From Thiobacillus sp. 65-29 (GTDB taxonomy: Bacteria > Pseudomonadota > Gammaproteobacteria > Burkholderiales > Thiobacillaceae): a stretch of DNA of 49,899 nt. Below the pieces are notes generated by a model. It had not been told where the DNA came from. It was given only the letters and a program-made list of their open reading frames with translations, and did no database searches. Shown piece after piece: positions 15,073 to 22,790 of the stretch (within the stretch, counting starts at the first letter, position 1; each line of letters begins with the position of its first letter). Both the position numbers and the translations under genes were made by a program. Location: assembly GCA_001899775.1 (NCBI GenBank), contig MKWN01000030.1:24404-74302 (forward strand), given 5' to 3'.

Positions 15073-15783
15073 ATGAAGAAGAACGCACTCGCCTCGTTGC
15101 TGTCCGCCACGGCACTGCTGATGCCCACTGTATCCGCTCACGCTGTCGTGCTCTACGAACACGACTTCCAGTCCGCACCCGGTGCCGAGTGGTCCCACAC
15201 GAATCGTACGGATGCACCGACGCCCTACCCTTTCGGTGCGCGGACATTCCTTGGCGAATTCGGCAATGAAACCGTTTCGCTCACGCTGACCGGCCTCTCG
15301 GCATACGACAACCTGCGGCTGGAATTCGATCTTTATCTGATCCGTTCGTGGGATGGCAGTTCGTCCGGGACCACCTTCGATTACGGGAACGACGCCTTCA
15401 AGGTCACGCTCGGCGACGGGTCCGTACTGCTCGACGAAACCTTTTCCAACGGTAATCCCGCCGGCCAGAGCTACGGTCCTGCATCGCTCAACCCTTATCA
15501 TACGGGTGCAGCGGAAACCTATTCCCTGGGTTTCACGTTTTACGATGGCATCCTGCAAACTTCGCAGGTCATGGATTCCGTCTATCGTTTCAGCTTCGCA
15601 TTCGCGAGCGCCACCGACCTGCTGAACCTGAATTTCACCGGCTATGGCCTTCAGGGCGTCGACGATGAAAGCTGGGGGCTGGACAATGTGCGCGTCTCGG
15701 CCGTGCCGGAAGCCGGCTCCGCGCCACTCATGGCGCTGGGCCTGCTGGTTCTGGCCTGGCAGGTGCGTCGCCACAATCGCTGA
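15073..15783 (+). CDS. PEP-CTERM sorting-domain surface protein
   Basis: A 236-residue secreted protein. A signal peptide (residues 1-25, ending VSAHAV) is followed by a beta-rich, aromatic- and Asp/Gly-rich body similar in style to lectin-like or choice-of-anchor domains (YEHDFQSAPGAEWSH, LRLEFDLYLIRSWDGSS, DDESWGLDNVRVSAV). The tail is a PEP-CTERM tripartite signal: VPEAGSAP, a hydrophobic helix (LMALGLLVLAW) and basic RRHNR. The third motif residue is Ala rather than Pro. Such proteins are processed by exosortase and delivered to the surface or exopolysaccharide. No exosortase is present here. ATG 15073 follows an AAAGGAT site and a sigma-54-type promoter. Confidence 0.85.
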   Translation: MKKNALASLLSATALLMPTVSAHAVVLYEHDFQSAPGAEWSHTNRTDAPTPYPFGARTFLGEFGNETVSLTLTGLSAYDNLRLEFDLYLIRSWDGSSSGTTFDYGNDAFKVTLGDGSVLLDETFSNGNPAGQSYGPASLNPYHTGAAETYSLGFTFYDGILQTSQVMDSVYRFSFAFASATDLLNLNFTGYGLQGVDDESWGLDNVRVSAVPEAGSAPLMALGLLVLAWQVRRHNR

Positions 15784-15834
15784 TCGCGACGCGCATCGTC
15801 GAGGGTGCAACACGGGGGCTTTGCTCCGCGAGGC

Positions 15835-16524
15835 TCAATACGGCATGTACCATTCGACGCCGGCATAGGCCCCTGTCCGTTCCGCGCTCAGTTTGCTTGC
15901 CCCGAGCTTGACCGTAAGCGCGGCTGCCTCGCCAAGACGGATACCACCCACATACACACCGATCTTGTGCAGGTGGTAGAGCGGATCACCCTGAGCGACG
16001 AACTCCGGCCCCACTCGCAGGCCATCACCGAGCCAATGCTCCAGGCGCACGCGCGCCCAGTAACTGGAATGAGCGACGACGTGGCTGACGATGCCATTGA
16101 TGCGCCAGCCCGGTGACAGCGCCGTCTCGCCTTCGAACTGGAGCTTGGCGCTGAAATCACCGCCGCGATCCTCGTTGGCGGGATCGTCCGGACTCAGCCG
16201 GGTGTTCCCGTAGCGTCCGCCCACATACGCGCTCCACCAGCCCGACTCCGAGCTGTCCTGGTATCCCAGCGCGACCTCCGCACCGACCACGCTGGCGTCG
16301 ATGTCCTGAACGGGCGTCTTCTCATAGCGATACCTGGTGTAGTCCAGCCAGTAGCGCTGCACCCAGCCCTTGCCCAGGCCACTTCCAGCTAACGGCCGCA
16401 CAGTGCCCAGGTAGGCGGAATGCGTAGCGTTCGAGCCTTCGATACCGGCCAGCGCCACACCATCTTGCGCCCGGGCCTGCAACGCCGCCATGCATGCCAG
16501 CACAGCGATGCACATTCTGTTCAT
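15835..16524 (-). CDS. BcsS-like outer-membrane beta-barrel protein
   Basis: A 229-residue protein with signal peptide MNRMCIAVLACMAALQARA and alternating aromatic strands typical of small outer-membrane barrels (VQRYWLDYTRYRYEK, GWWSAYVGGRYGNTRLSPDD, SAKLQFEGETALSPGW, YWARVRLEHWLGDGLRVGPEF), ending in Tyr. It resembles the cellulose biosynthesis protein BcsS family. It lies 99 bases downstream of a cellulose-synthase-like gene on the same strand, so it may serve in export or modification of that polymer; this is inference. The start at ATG 16524 is chosen for its AAGGA site and signal peptide; the longer frame adds 18 unlikely residues. Confidence 0.6.
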   Translation of the reverse strand: MNRMCIAVLACMAALQARAQDGVALAGIEGSNATHSAYLGTVRPLAGSGLGKGWVQRYWLDYTRYRYEKTPVQDIDASVVGAEVALGYQDSSESGWWSAYVGGRYGNTRLSPDDPANEDRGGDFSAKLQFEGETALSPGWRINGIVSHVVAHSSYWARVRLEHWLGDGLRVGPEFVAQGDPLYHLHKIGVYVGGIRLGEAAALTVKLGASKLSAERTGAYAGVEWYMPY

Positions 16525-16623
16525 TTCGGTTCGTTCCTTCTCTGGGGGTGGATTATCCAGGAAACTGCATTCAGCCAATGAACGCAGGACACGGCGAAAA
16601 CGCCGGAACCCAAGCGAACCTCG

Positions 16624-18825
16624 TCACAGCACGGAACCGTTGTCGGCGGTTTTCAGGACCATGCCCGCTCGCGATGTCACCGCCGCTTGCGCCTGTGTCA
16701 AGCGGATTCGATGACGGTACAGCGTACCCCCTCCGGTCGCGAGCCCGTCACGTTCCACGACTTTTCCGTGCAGTTCACGAACCCCTGCCCTGGAGTGCAC
16801 TGCGAGCCTGAGCCACTGCGCTGGCTCGAAACGATGGCCGATCAGGAGCTCGAATTCATCCTGTCGCGCAAGCGTACCCGCCAGGCCAATCCAGGAACCC
16901 TGCTTGCCGTCCGCCAGCGTGATCTCGCAACTCGACCAGTAGCGGACCGCCGGGGAAGCCTTGCTGCGCGGCACCAATCCCAGGCGTTGCAACGGAGTGG
17001 GGCTGTCCTCACGCAAGCGGTTCAGTTCCCACTGCAGATTCGATCCATACAGAAATTGCTCGATACGCTGCGCCTCGGCAATCGGCAGTCCGTAGAACGC
17101 CCCACCGACCGCCCGCGTATAGCGTGATGCGTCATGTTCGGCCGTCAGCGCGCTGCGAACCTCGAACACACCTTCGAGAGGACCATCCGGCAGATACAAG
17201 CGTAAAGGCAAACGGTCGCCGATGCGTGGATCACCGATTGCGCCATAGAAGCTCAGACCATGCGGCGAAAGATCGTCCACCGTACCGAGCACGTCGCCAA
17301 GCCGCGCCGCGACCGGCAACTGGAAGCGATATTCCTGCCGCCTGTTTCCGTCGCGGCGACGCGTGAACCCGACCACCATCAGAGCCAGAGCGCTGTTGAC
17401 CGATGCCCAGAACACGTTGGCCCACATGCCGTCTTCCGGAAGATGGCCCATCGAATGGAAAAGCAGGATGCCCACGGGAATGGCCGCACCGTTCAAGGCG
17501 ATCACCAGCAGTTGCGGCGCAAGATACGCGAGGCTCGCCGATCGCTCGCGCTGCGCCTTGGCGGTCACACCGAAGCGCTTGCGAATCCGCAACAGGCCCA
17601 GGGTCGACCAGGCAAAGCTGGCGAAGCGTGCCATGTTGTATTGCTCGATCAGCAGACTGCGCCCGTAGCCACGGGCAATTTCCTCGAATGCGAGGAAATT
17701 GAGCATGATATAGGGAAGAAAATGAAGCAGGAATGACGAGGTGTCGACGCCGATGGGCATGGCGCCTGCCATCAGCACATATACCGGTGCGAAATAGAAG
17801 AACGCCTTCTGCCAGCCATCGAAATACGCCAGCGCCGTGGCCAGGTAATTCAAGCGCTGCGCCAGCGTGAGGCCGCGCGTGAACAGGATTCCTTCCTTGC
17901 GCCATACGTTCATCGCACCCACCCCCCAGCGCACGCGCTGCTTGAGGAAGGGCTCGATCTTCGCCGGCGCCACGCCGTACGCCAGCGATTCGCAATGATA
18001 GATCGAGCGATATCCGCGCTTGTGCAGGCGCAGGCTGGTATGGATGTCCTCGGTCACCGTGCCCGTCGCGAAGCCGCCTATGCTGTCGAGCGCGCTGCGC
18101 CTGATCACCGCGCAACTGCCGCAATAGAAGGCGGCATTCCAGACGTCCTTGCCGCGCTGGATCACCCGGAAGAACAGGGACTGCTCCGACCAGGCAACGC
18201 GCCGGCCGCTGTCGGTACGATTCTGAAACGAATCAAGATTGTAGAAATCCTGCGGCGTCTGCACGAACGCCACCTGCGCATCCTGGAAATATCCCAGCGT
18301 CTTCAGGAGAAAATCCCGCCGCGGGGCATGATCGGCATCGAAGGTGACGATGAGGTCGGCGTCACTGTGCGGCAGGGCGTGATTGAGGTTGCCCGCCTTG
18401 GCGTCGCGGTTCTCGCTGCGCGCCAGGTAGCGCACGCCCAGCGACTCGGCCATTTCACGCATCGCCGGGCGGTCGCCATCGTCGAGAATCCAGGTCTGGT
18501 GTGGATACTCCATCACCCGCGCCGCGAGCGCGGTACGCCTGACCATCTCCACATCTTCGTTGTACGTGGGAATGAACACGTCGACCTTGAGACCTTCGGC
18601 AGGCGGCGGCGCGTGCCGTTCGCTGAGGCGCCAGGTCATGAACACGTTGAGCAGCGCGGTGACGAAACCGAACACCTCGGCGCCGTAAAGCAGGCGCGAA
18701 AAGACCGGATGCGCCGTGTTGAAGGTGCCCAGACGCCAGGTCAGATACCAGACGCCCACGGCGATGAAGAGCACGACCACCATCTGGCGCGCCGGATGCA
18801 GAGGACGGAAGAGCGGTTGCGACAT
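16624..18825 (-). CDS. Cellulose-synthase-like glycosyltransferase with C-terminal PilZ domain
   Basis: A 733-residue inner-membrane family 2 glycosyltransferase of BcsA type. Two membrane segments precede the cytosolic domain, which has DDGDR (115-119), DADH (163-166), TED (258-260, catalytic base) and QRVRW (296-300, acceptor site), all intact. Further membrane segments follow (about 335-490). The C-terminal PilZ domain retains both c-di-GMP motifs: RQEYR (RxxxR, 496-500) and DLSPHG (DxSxxG, 518-523). It should polymerise UDP-glucose into a beta-glucan when c-di-GMP is bound. The usual bcsB, bcsZ and bcsC are absent; only a BcsS-like barrel follows. ATG 18825 has a CGAGAA site; the frame opens at TTG 18858. 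The divergent algC-type gene could supply glucose 1-phosphate. Confidence 0.88.
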   Translation of the reverse strand: MSQPLFRPLHPARQMVVVLFIAVGVWYLTWRLGTFNTAHPVFSRLLYGAEVFGFVTALLNVFMTWRLSERHAPPPAEGLKVDVFIPTYNEDVEMVRRTALAARVMEYPHQTWILDDGDRPAMREMAESLGVRYLARSENRDAKAGNLNHALPHSDADLIVTFDADHAPRRDFLLKTLGYFQDAQVAFVQTPQDFYNLDSFQNRTDSGRRVAWSEQSLFFRVIQRGKDVWNAAFYCGSCAVIRRSALDSIGGFATGTVTEDIHTSLRLHKRGYRSIYHCESLAYGVAPAKIEPFLKQRVRWGVGAMNVWRKEGILFTRGLTLAQRLNYLATALAYFDGWQKAFFYFAPVYVLMAGAMPIGVDTSSFLLHFLPYIMLNFLAFEEIARGYGRSLLIEQYNMARFASFAWSTLGLLRIRKRFGVTAKAQRERSASLAYLAPQLLVIALNGAAIPVGILLFHSMGHLPEDGMWANVFWASVNSALALMVVGFTRRRDGNRRQEYRFQLPVAARLGDVLGTVDDLSPHGLSFYGAIGDPRIGDRLPLRLYLPDGPLEGVFEVRSALTAEHDASRYTRAVGGAFYGLPIAEAQRIEQFLYGSNLQWELNRLREDSPTPLQRLGLVPRSKASPAVRYWSSCEITLADGKQGSWIGLAGTLARQDEFELLIGHRFEPAQWLRLAVHSRAGVRELHGKVVERDGLATGGGTLYRHRIRLTQAQAAVTSRAGMVLKTADNGSVL

Positions 18826-18857
18826 GGATTCTCGGAGCAGACAAGTCGCCTCTGTCA

Positions 18858-18873
18858 ATCAAAAACCGTGCCA
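18858..18873 (-). promoter_or_regulatory. Candidate sigma-54-like promoter of the cellulose-synthase-like gene
   Basis: On the minus strand TGGCACG (18867-18873) is a perfect -24 box, followed after four bases by TTGAT (18858-18862) in place of TTGC at -12. GG and the -12 dinucleotide are 10 bases apart, as required, but the dinucleotide is GA rather than GC. It lies 33 bases before the ATG at 18825. Confidence 0.4.
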
Positions 18874-18930
18874 CCCCTTCTCGCCGCAGGTGCAGGTAAA
18901 ATCCAATGCTTCACGATCGAGGAGCACGCT

Positions 18931-20304
18931 GTGGAATATCCCAAGGAAATCTTCAAGGCCTACGATATCCGCGGTATCGTCGGCAAGACCTTCACGCCCG
19001 GGATCGTCGAGGCGATCGCGCAGGCCATCGGCTCGGAGGCGCTGGCGCGTGGGCAGAAGGAAATCTGCATCGGCCGCGATGGCCGCCTGTCGGGCCCCGA
19101 GCTTTCCCAGGCCCTGGCGCGCGGCATCCGCAAGGCCGGCGTCGGCGTCGTCGATCTCGGCATGGTCGCCACTCCGATGACCTATTTCGCCGCCTACCAG
19201 CTCGGCACGAACAGCGCGGTGATGGTCACCGGCAGCCACAATCCCCCGGATTACAACGGTCTCAAGATGGTGCTGGGCGGCGAGACGCTGGCGGGTGAAG
19301 CCATCCAGGCGCTGCGCCAGCGCCTGATCGACAACCGCCTCGCGCAGGGCGAGGGGGCTTACCGCACGCACGACATTGCACCGGAATATCGCGCGCGCAT
19401 CGTTTCCGACGTCCGGCTCGCGCGGCCGATGAAGATCGCCATCGACTGCGGCAACGGCGTGCCGGGCGCGTTCGCCCCGCAACTGTTCCGCGAACTCGGC
19501 TGCGAGGTCGACGAGCTTTTCTGCGAGGTCGACGGCAATTTTCCCAACCATCACCCGGATCCCTCGCAACCGAAGAACCTGCAGGACCTGATCGCACACC
19601 TGAAAGCCAGCGACGCCGAAATCGGCCTGGCCTTCGACGGCGACGGCGACCGCCTCGGCGTGGTCACCAAGGACGGCAGCATCATCTTCCCCGACCGTCA
19701 GCTGATGCTGTTCGCCGACGACGTGCTCGCGCGCAACCCGGGCGCCGAGATCATTTTCGACGTCAAGTCGACGCGCAGGCTGTTCGACTGGATTCGCCAG
19801 CGCGGTGGCCGTCCGCTGTTGTGGAAAACGGGGCACAGTTTCATCAAGGCGAAGATGAAGGAGACCGGCGCCTTGCTCGCCGGCGAAATGTCCGGGCACG
19901 TGTTCTTCAAGGAGCGCTGGTACGGCTTCGACGACGGCCTCTACGCCGGCGCGCGCCTGCTCGAATACCTGTCGAAACAGGCCGACATCGACGCCACGCT
20001 GCACGGCCTGCCGGACACGGTGAACACACCCGAACTCAACATCAAGATGGCCGAGGGTGAGCACTACGCATTGATGGAGCGCCTGCAGAAGACCGCGCGC
20101 TTCCCCGACGCCCAGGAAATCATCACGATCGACGGGCTGCGCGTGGAATACGCCGACGGCTTCGGGCTGGCGCGACCGTCGAACACCACGCCCGTCATCG
20201 TGCTGCGCTTCGAGGCGGACAATGCCGCGGCGCTGGAACGCATCCAGGCGGACTTCCGCCGCGTGCTCCACGAGGCGGCGCCGGAACTCACGCTGCCGTT
20301 CTGA
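18931..20304 (+). CDS. algC: Phosphomannomutase/phosphoglucomutase
   Basis: A 457-residue alpha-D-phosphohexomutase. EIFKAYDIRGIVGKTF opens domain 1, the phosphoserine loop is VTGSHNPPDYNG (Ser102), the metal loop is FDGDGDRLG (Asp236, 238, 240), the sugar-binding loop is GEMSGHVFF near residue 312, and domain 4 has RPSNTTPVIVLRFE. The enzyme interconverts mannose 6-/1-phosphate and glucose 6-/1-phosphate for polysaccharide precursors. GTG 18931 follows a perfect GAGGAG at six bases; the frame stays open upstream through the divergent glycosyltransferase. Its place opposite the cellulose-synthase-like gene fits a role in making UDP-glucose. Confidence 0.93.
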   Translation: MEYPKEIFKAYDIRGIVGKTFTPGIVEAIAQAIGSEALARGQKEICIGRDGRLSGPELSQALARGIRKAGVGVVDLGMVATPMTYFAAYQLGTNSAVMVTGSHNPPDYNGLKMVLGGETLAGEAIQALRQRLIDNRLAQGEGAYRTHDIAPEYRARIVSDVRLARPMKIAIDCGNGVPGAFAPQLFRELGCEVDELFCEVDGNFPNHHPDPSQPKNLQDLIAHLKASDAEIGLAFDGDGDRLGVVTKDGSIIFPDRQLMLFADDVLARNPGAEIIFDVKSTRRLFDWIRQRGGRPLLWKTGHSFIKAKMKETGALLAGEMSGHVFFKERWYGFDDGLYAGARLLEYLSKQADIDATLHGLPDTVNTPELNIKMAEGEHYALMERLQKTARFPDAQEIITIDGLRVEYADGFGLARPSNTTPVIVLRFEADNAAALERIQADFRRVLHEAAPELTLPF

Positions 20305-20450
20305 ACATGGCGCGTACGATGTCGACAATGGCTTGACTGGCAGAGGCCCCCATCGACGTCCTGCTTTTTCGCAACGACCGCAGCCAGCCGGAAGCGATCG
20401 CCTTCGACGCCATCAGCGATCACGTCGGCCAGGCGGACCGTTTTCTGTGG

Positions 20451-21317
20451 GTGGAACTACGCGCGCCCGACACCGCCACCATCGAGGGGTTGGGCAAAGA
20501 ACTCGGCCTGCACGCGCTGGCACTGGAAGATGCGATCTCGACGCACCAGCGCCCCAAGCTGGAGGAGTACGACCACCATGTCTTCATTGCCGCACGCACC
20601 GTGCAGATGTGGGAATCGCGCATGGAAATGGGCGAGACGCACCTGTTCGTCGGCAGCAACTATGTCGTTGCCATCCGCCACGATACCGCCAGCGGGTTCC
20701 AGCGCGTGAGCGATCGCCTGCAGCGGTGCCCGCCCGGCATCCGTCCGGGCGTACCCTACGCGCTGTATCTCGTACTCGACCTCATCGTCGACCGTTTCCG
20801 TCCGGTAATCGAAAGCATGCAGGATCGCTTCCAGTCACTGGAAAGCCAGCTGACCAGCGGCGCCAGGACCGGGCGGGACACGCTGGAGAAGCTCTACGGG
20901 ATGAAGCGCGATCTCACCCTGCTGCGCGACATCGCCGAACCGATGCAGGACATCACCCAGGATTTGATCCGCGTGCACCCGAACCTGTGCATCCGCGAAC
21001 TCAAGGCCTACTACCGCGACATCTATGACCACGCGGTACGCGTGTCGGCCGCCATCGACCGCCTGCGCATCGCCACCTCGGACGCGATGCAATTCCACCT
21101 TGCCTCCCTGTCGCTGAAGCAGAACGAATCGGTACAGAAGCTCGCCGGCTGGGGAGCGCTGCTGGCGCTGCCGACCGTGGTCTTCAGCCTGTACGGCATG
21201 AACTTCGAGTTCATGCCGGAACTGAAGTGGCCGTGGGCCTACCCCGTCCTGCTCGGCGTCACCGGTGTCGCGGTAGTGGTGCTGCACCGGCGGTTGAAGC
21301 GGCGCGGCTGGATCTGA
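20451..21317 (+). CDS. corA: CorA-family magnesium/cobalt channel (start unclear)
   Basis: From GTG 20451 the protein has 288 residues. Family features are LHALALEDAISTHQRPKLEEYD near residue 22, a long helical funnel (about 110-225) and the pore signature YGMNFEFMPELKWPWAYP with GMN at 249-251 between two C-terminal membrane helices. CorA is a pentameric inner-membrane Mg2+ channel. The start is a problem: conserved sequence (IDVLLFRNDRSQPEAIAF to FLWVEL) lies upstream in the same frame from about 20352, but there is no ATG, GTG or TTG between an in-frame TGA (20334) and GTG 20451. ATG codons at 20307, 20319 and 20328 lie in frame just before that TGA. A CTG or other unusual start, a damaged 5' end or a sequence error are all possible. 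Confidence 0.85.
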   Translation: MELRAPDTATIEGLGKELGLHALALEDAISTHQRPKLEEYDHHVFIAARTVQMWESRMEMGETHLFVGSNYVVAIRHDTASGFQRVSDRLQRCPPGIRPGVPYALYLVLDLIVDRFRPVIESMQDRFQSLESQLTSGARTGRDTLEKLYGMKRDLTLLRDIAEPMQDITQDLIRVHPNLCIRELKAYYRDIYDHAVRVSAAIDRLRIATSDAMQFHLASLSLKQNESVQKLAGWGALLALPTVVFSLYGMNFEFMPELKWPWAYPVLLGVTGVAVVVLHRRLKRRGWI

Positions 21318-21375
21318 GCGTGCCGGAAAACATGGAGCACAGAGTGCTCGCAATGGCAGTGCCCGTATGAGTAAA

Positions 21376-21497
21376 CCCGGATAATCCCGAAAAATCCATT
21401 GGAACGTTCGTACGTGAAAAATCAACGGGATGTAGGTCGGGCTTCAGCCCGACATGTCGGGTTGAAACCCGACCTACGGTCTATTGGATAATCCGGG
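21376..21497. repeat. GTAGGTCGGG / CCCGACCTAC dispersed repeat, copy 2
   Basis: Two hairpin units (GTAGGTCGGGCTTCAGCCCG and TGTCGGGTTGAAACCCGACC) lie at 21431-21477. They are bounded by CCCGGATAATCC at 21376-21387 and GGATAATCCGGG at 21486-21497, which are inverted repeats of each other with one mismatch. The right-hand boundary is identical to that of the copy before mltA. The element occupies most of the gap between corA and the rhodanese-like gene. Confidence 0.75.
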
Positions 21498-21514
21498 ATA
21501 AAAACGTCTTCCTG

Positions 21515-21946
21515 TCACGGCTCCACCGGCAAGCCGCGTGCGATCCAGCCCGGACCGGCACCGCTTCCCGCCATTCCCTCACGGATGTTGTAGACCTGCG
21601 TGAATCCCGCGTCGAGCAGCGCTTTCTGCATGCGTCCACTACGGCTGCCGGAGCGACCAATGAGGCCGACCGGGGCGTTGCGGTCGCCGCCGAGTTGCGC
21701 CTCGACCTGGCGCACGAAGCCCGCGGTTCCTTCCGCATCTGCCATGCTGATGCGCACCGCGCCGACGGCCACGCCTGTCTCGCGCCACTCTTCGGGACGA
21801 CGGATGTCGATCAGCGTCAACTTGCCTGATTGCATCAGCGCGAGTGCTTGCGGTGCATCGAGTACGGGACCGTTGTCGGGGGCGCACGCTGCCACGGACA
21901 GCATGACCGCCAGCGCTGCGGTAAGAAACTGCGAACGCAGGGACAT
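21515..21946 (-). CDS. Rhodanese-like lipoprotein lacking the catalytic Cys
   Basis: A 143-residue protein with a lipoprotein signal (lipobox SVAAC, Cys21) and a single rhodanese domain. LTLIDIRRPEEWRETGVAVGAVRIS carries the CH2A/CH2B-like segments, the active-site loop follows and GFTQVYNIREGMAGS closes the fold. In active sulfurtransferases the loop reads CRSGxRS; here it is GRSGSRS (residues 97-103), so the persulfide-forming Cys is a Gly. The domain is otherwise complete, which suggests a structural or binding role instead of sulfur transfer. No co-transcribed partner is apparent. Confidence 0.85.
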   Translation of the reverse strand: MSLRSQFLTAALAVMLSVAACAPDNGPVLDAPQALALMQSGKLTLIDIRRPEEWRETGVAVGAVRISMADAEGTAGFVRQVEAQLGGDRNAPVGLIGRSGSRSGRMQKALLDAGFTQVYNIREGMAGSGAGPGWIARGLPVEP

Positions 21947-22100
21947 GCAGGATCCTCCGGCAAGCTGATTGATCGCGGGCGTCCATCCGGCAACGGCAAA
22001 CCGCTCGCGGGCTGGAATCGGCCCTGATGGACGATTCTGGACAGAGTATACCGTTTCGCCTTCGCTGCCACATTTCCAGGACGCACCGGACGCACGAACG

Positions 22101-22126
22101 GAAACGGCGCCCGGAGGCGCCGTTTC
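22101..22126 (-). terminator. Hairpin after hsp20
   Basis: A perfect 11-bp inverted repeat, GAAACGGCGCC / GGCGCCGTTTC, with a 4-base loop, lies 22 bases downstream of the hsp20 stop codon. It has no long T tract, but stem strength and position suit a terminator. It could act in both directions. Confidence 0.55.
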
Positions 22127-22147
22127 GCGGCTCGATCGCCGCCCCGG

Positions 22148-22591
22148 TTACTGCACGGCCAGTTTGCGCGCCGCGCTCGCGGCCTTCTTCGGCAGCGTCA
22201 GTTCGAGTACGCCATCGCTGTACCTCGCCTGCGCCTTTTCCTCATCGACCTCCTGCGCCAGGGTGAACATGCGCGATGCCCTGCCGACGTAGCGCTCGGA
22301 ACGCAGCACCTTCTCGCCTTCCTTCTCTTCCTTTTCGGTTTTGGTTTCCGCGCTGATCGACACTCGGTTGCCCTCGATGCTGACCTGGATGTCATCCTTC
22401 TTCACGCCGGGAATGTCGGCATGCACGGTGTAGCTCTTGTCGTCTTCCTTGAGGTCCACCTTGATCTGCATCTCCGGCTTCCCTTCGAAGGCCACGGGCC
22501 GCACGAAGAAGCCCTTGAAGAAATCGTCGATATCGCCAAAGGGATCCAGGCGGGCGAGGCTGAACGGATCGTAACGCGTGATGTTGGCCAT
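22148..22591 (-). CDS. Small heat-shock protein (Hsp20/alpha-crystallin family)
   Basis: A 147-residue ATP-independent holdase. The N-terminal arm is MANITRYDPFSLARLDPFGDIDD. The alpha-crystallin domain runs from about residue 42 (IKVDLKEDDKSYTVHADIPGVKKDDIQVSIEGN) to the conserved SDGVLELTLPKK near 132, with a basic tail. ATG 22591 is preferred over 22597 because it lies eight bases from the GGAG of AAGGAGAG. A sigma-32-type promoter (22655-22682) fits heat induction. The leader between promoter and start contains GCCGGC-GTA-GCCGGC, a short hairpin. Confidence 0.95.
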   Translation of the reverse strand: MANITRYDPFSLARLDPFGDIDDFFKGFFVRPVAFEGKPEMQIKVDLKEDDKSYTVHADIPGVKKDDIQVSIEGNRVSISAETKTEKEEKEGEKVLRSERYVGRASRMFTLAQEVDEEKAQARYSDGVLELTLPKKAASAARKLAVQ

Positions 22592-22654
22592 AATCATCTC
22601 TCCTTTCCAGAACAGGTTGCTGAATCACTGCCGGCTACGCCGGCTTCCCATCCA

Positions 22655-22682
22655 ATATAGGGGCGCGAACCGACAAATCAAG
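22655..22682 (-). promoter_or_regulatory. Sigma-32-type heat-shock promoter of hsp20
   Basis: On the minus strand CTTGATT (22676-22682) is the -35 and CCCCTATAT (22655-22663) the -10, with a 12-base spacer. This closely matches the RpoH consensus CTTGAAA-N11-16-CCCCATNT. It lies 64 bases ahead of the hsp20 ATG. Confidence 0.75.
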
Positions 22683-22790
22683 ACTCCGATGTCTGCTGTC
22701 CGGCATGGGCCGGGACGAGACAGCTCTGGCAGCCAACGTGTGTGAAGGAAGAAACGCTCGCGCGTCCTCTCCTGTCTACACCGACCGGCC

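Noticed and set aside
17995..18930. Upstream extension of the algC frame through the glycosyltransferase gene
   Set aside because: The conserved mutase fold begins at GTG 18931 with a perfect GAGGAG site; the upstream part is antisense to an intact gene.
15835..20304. Complete cellulose (bcs) operon
   Set aside because: Only the BcsA-like and BcsS-like genes are present; bcsB, bcsC and bcsZ are absent, so the polymer is not asserted to be cellulose.
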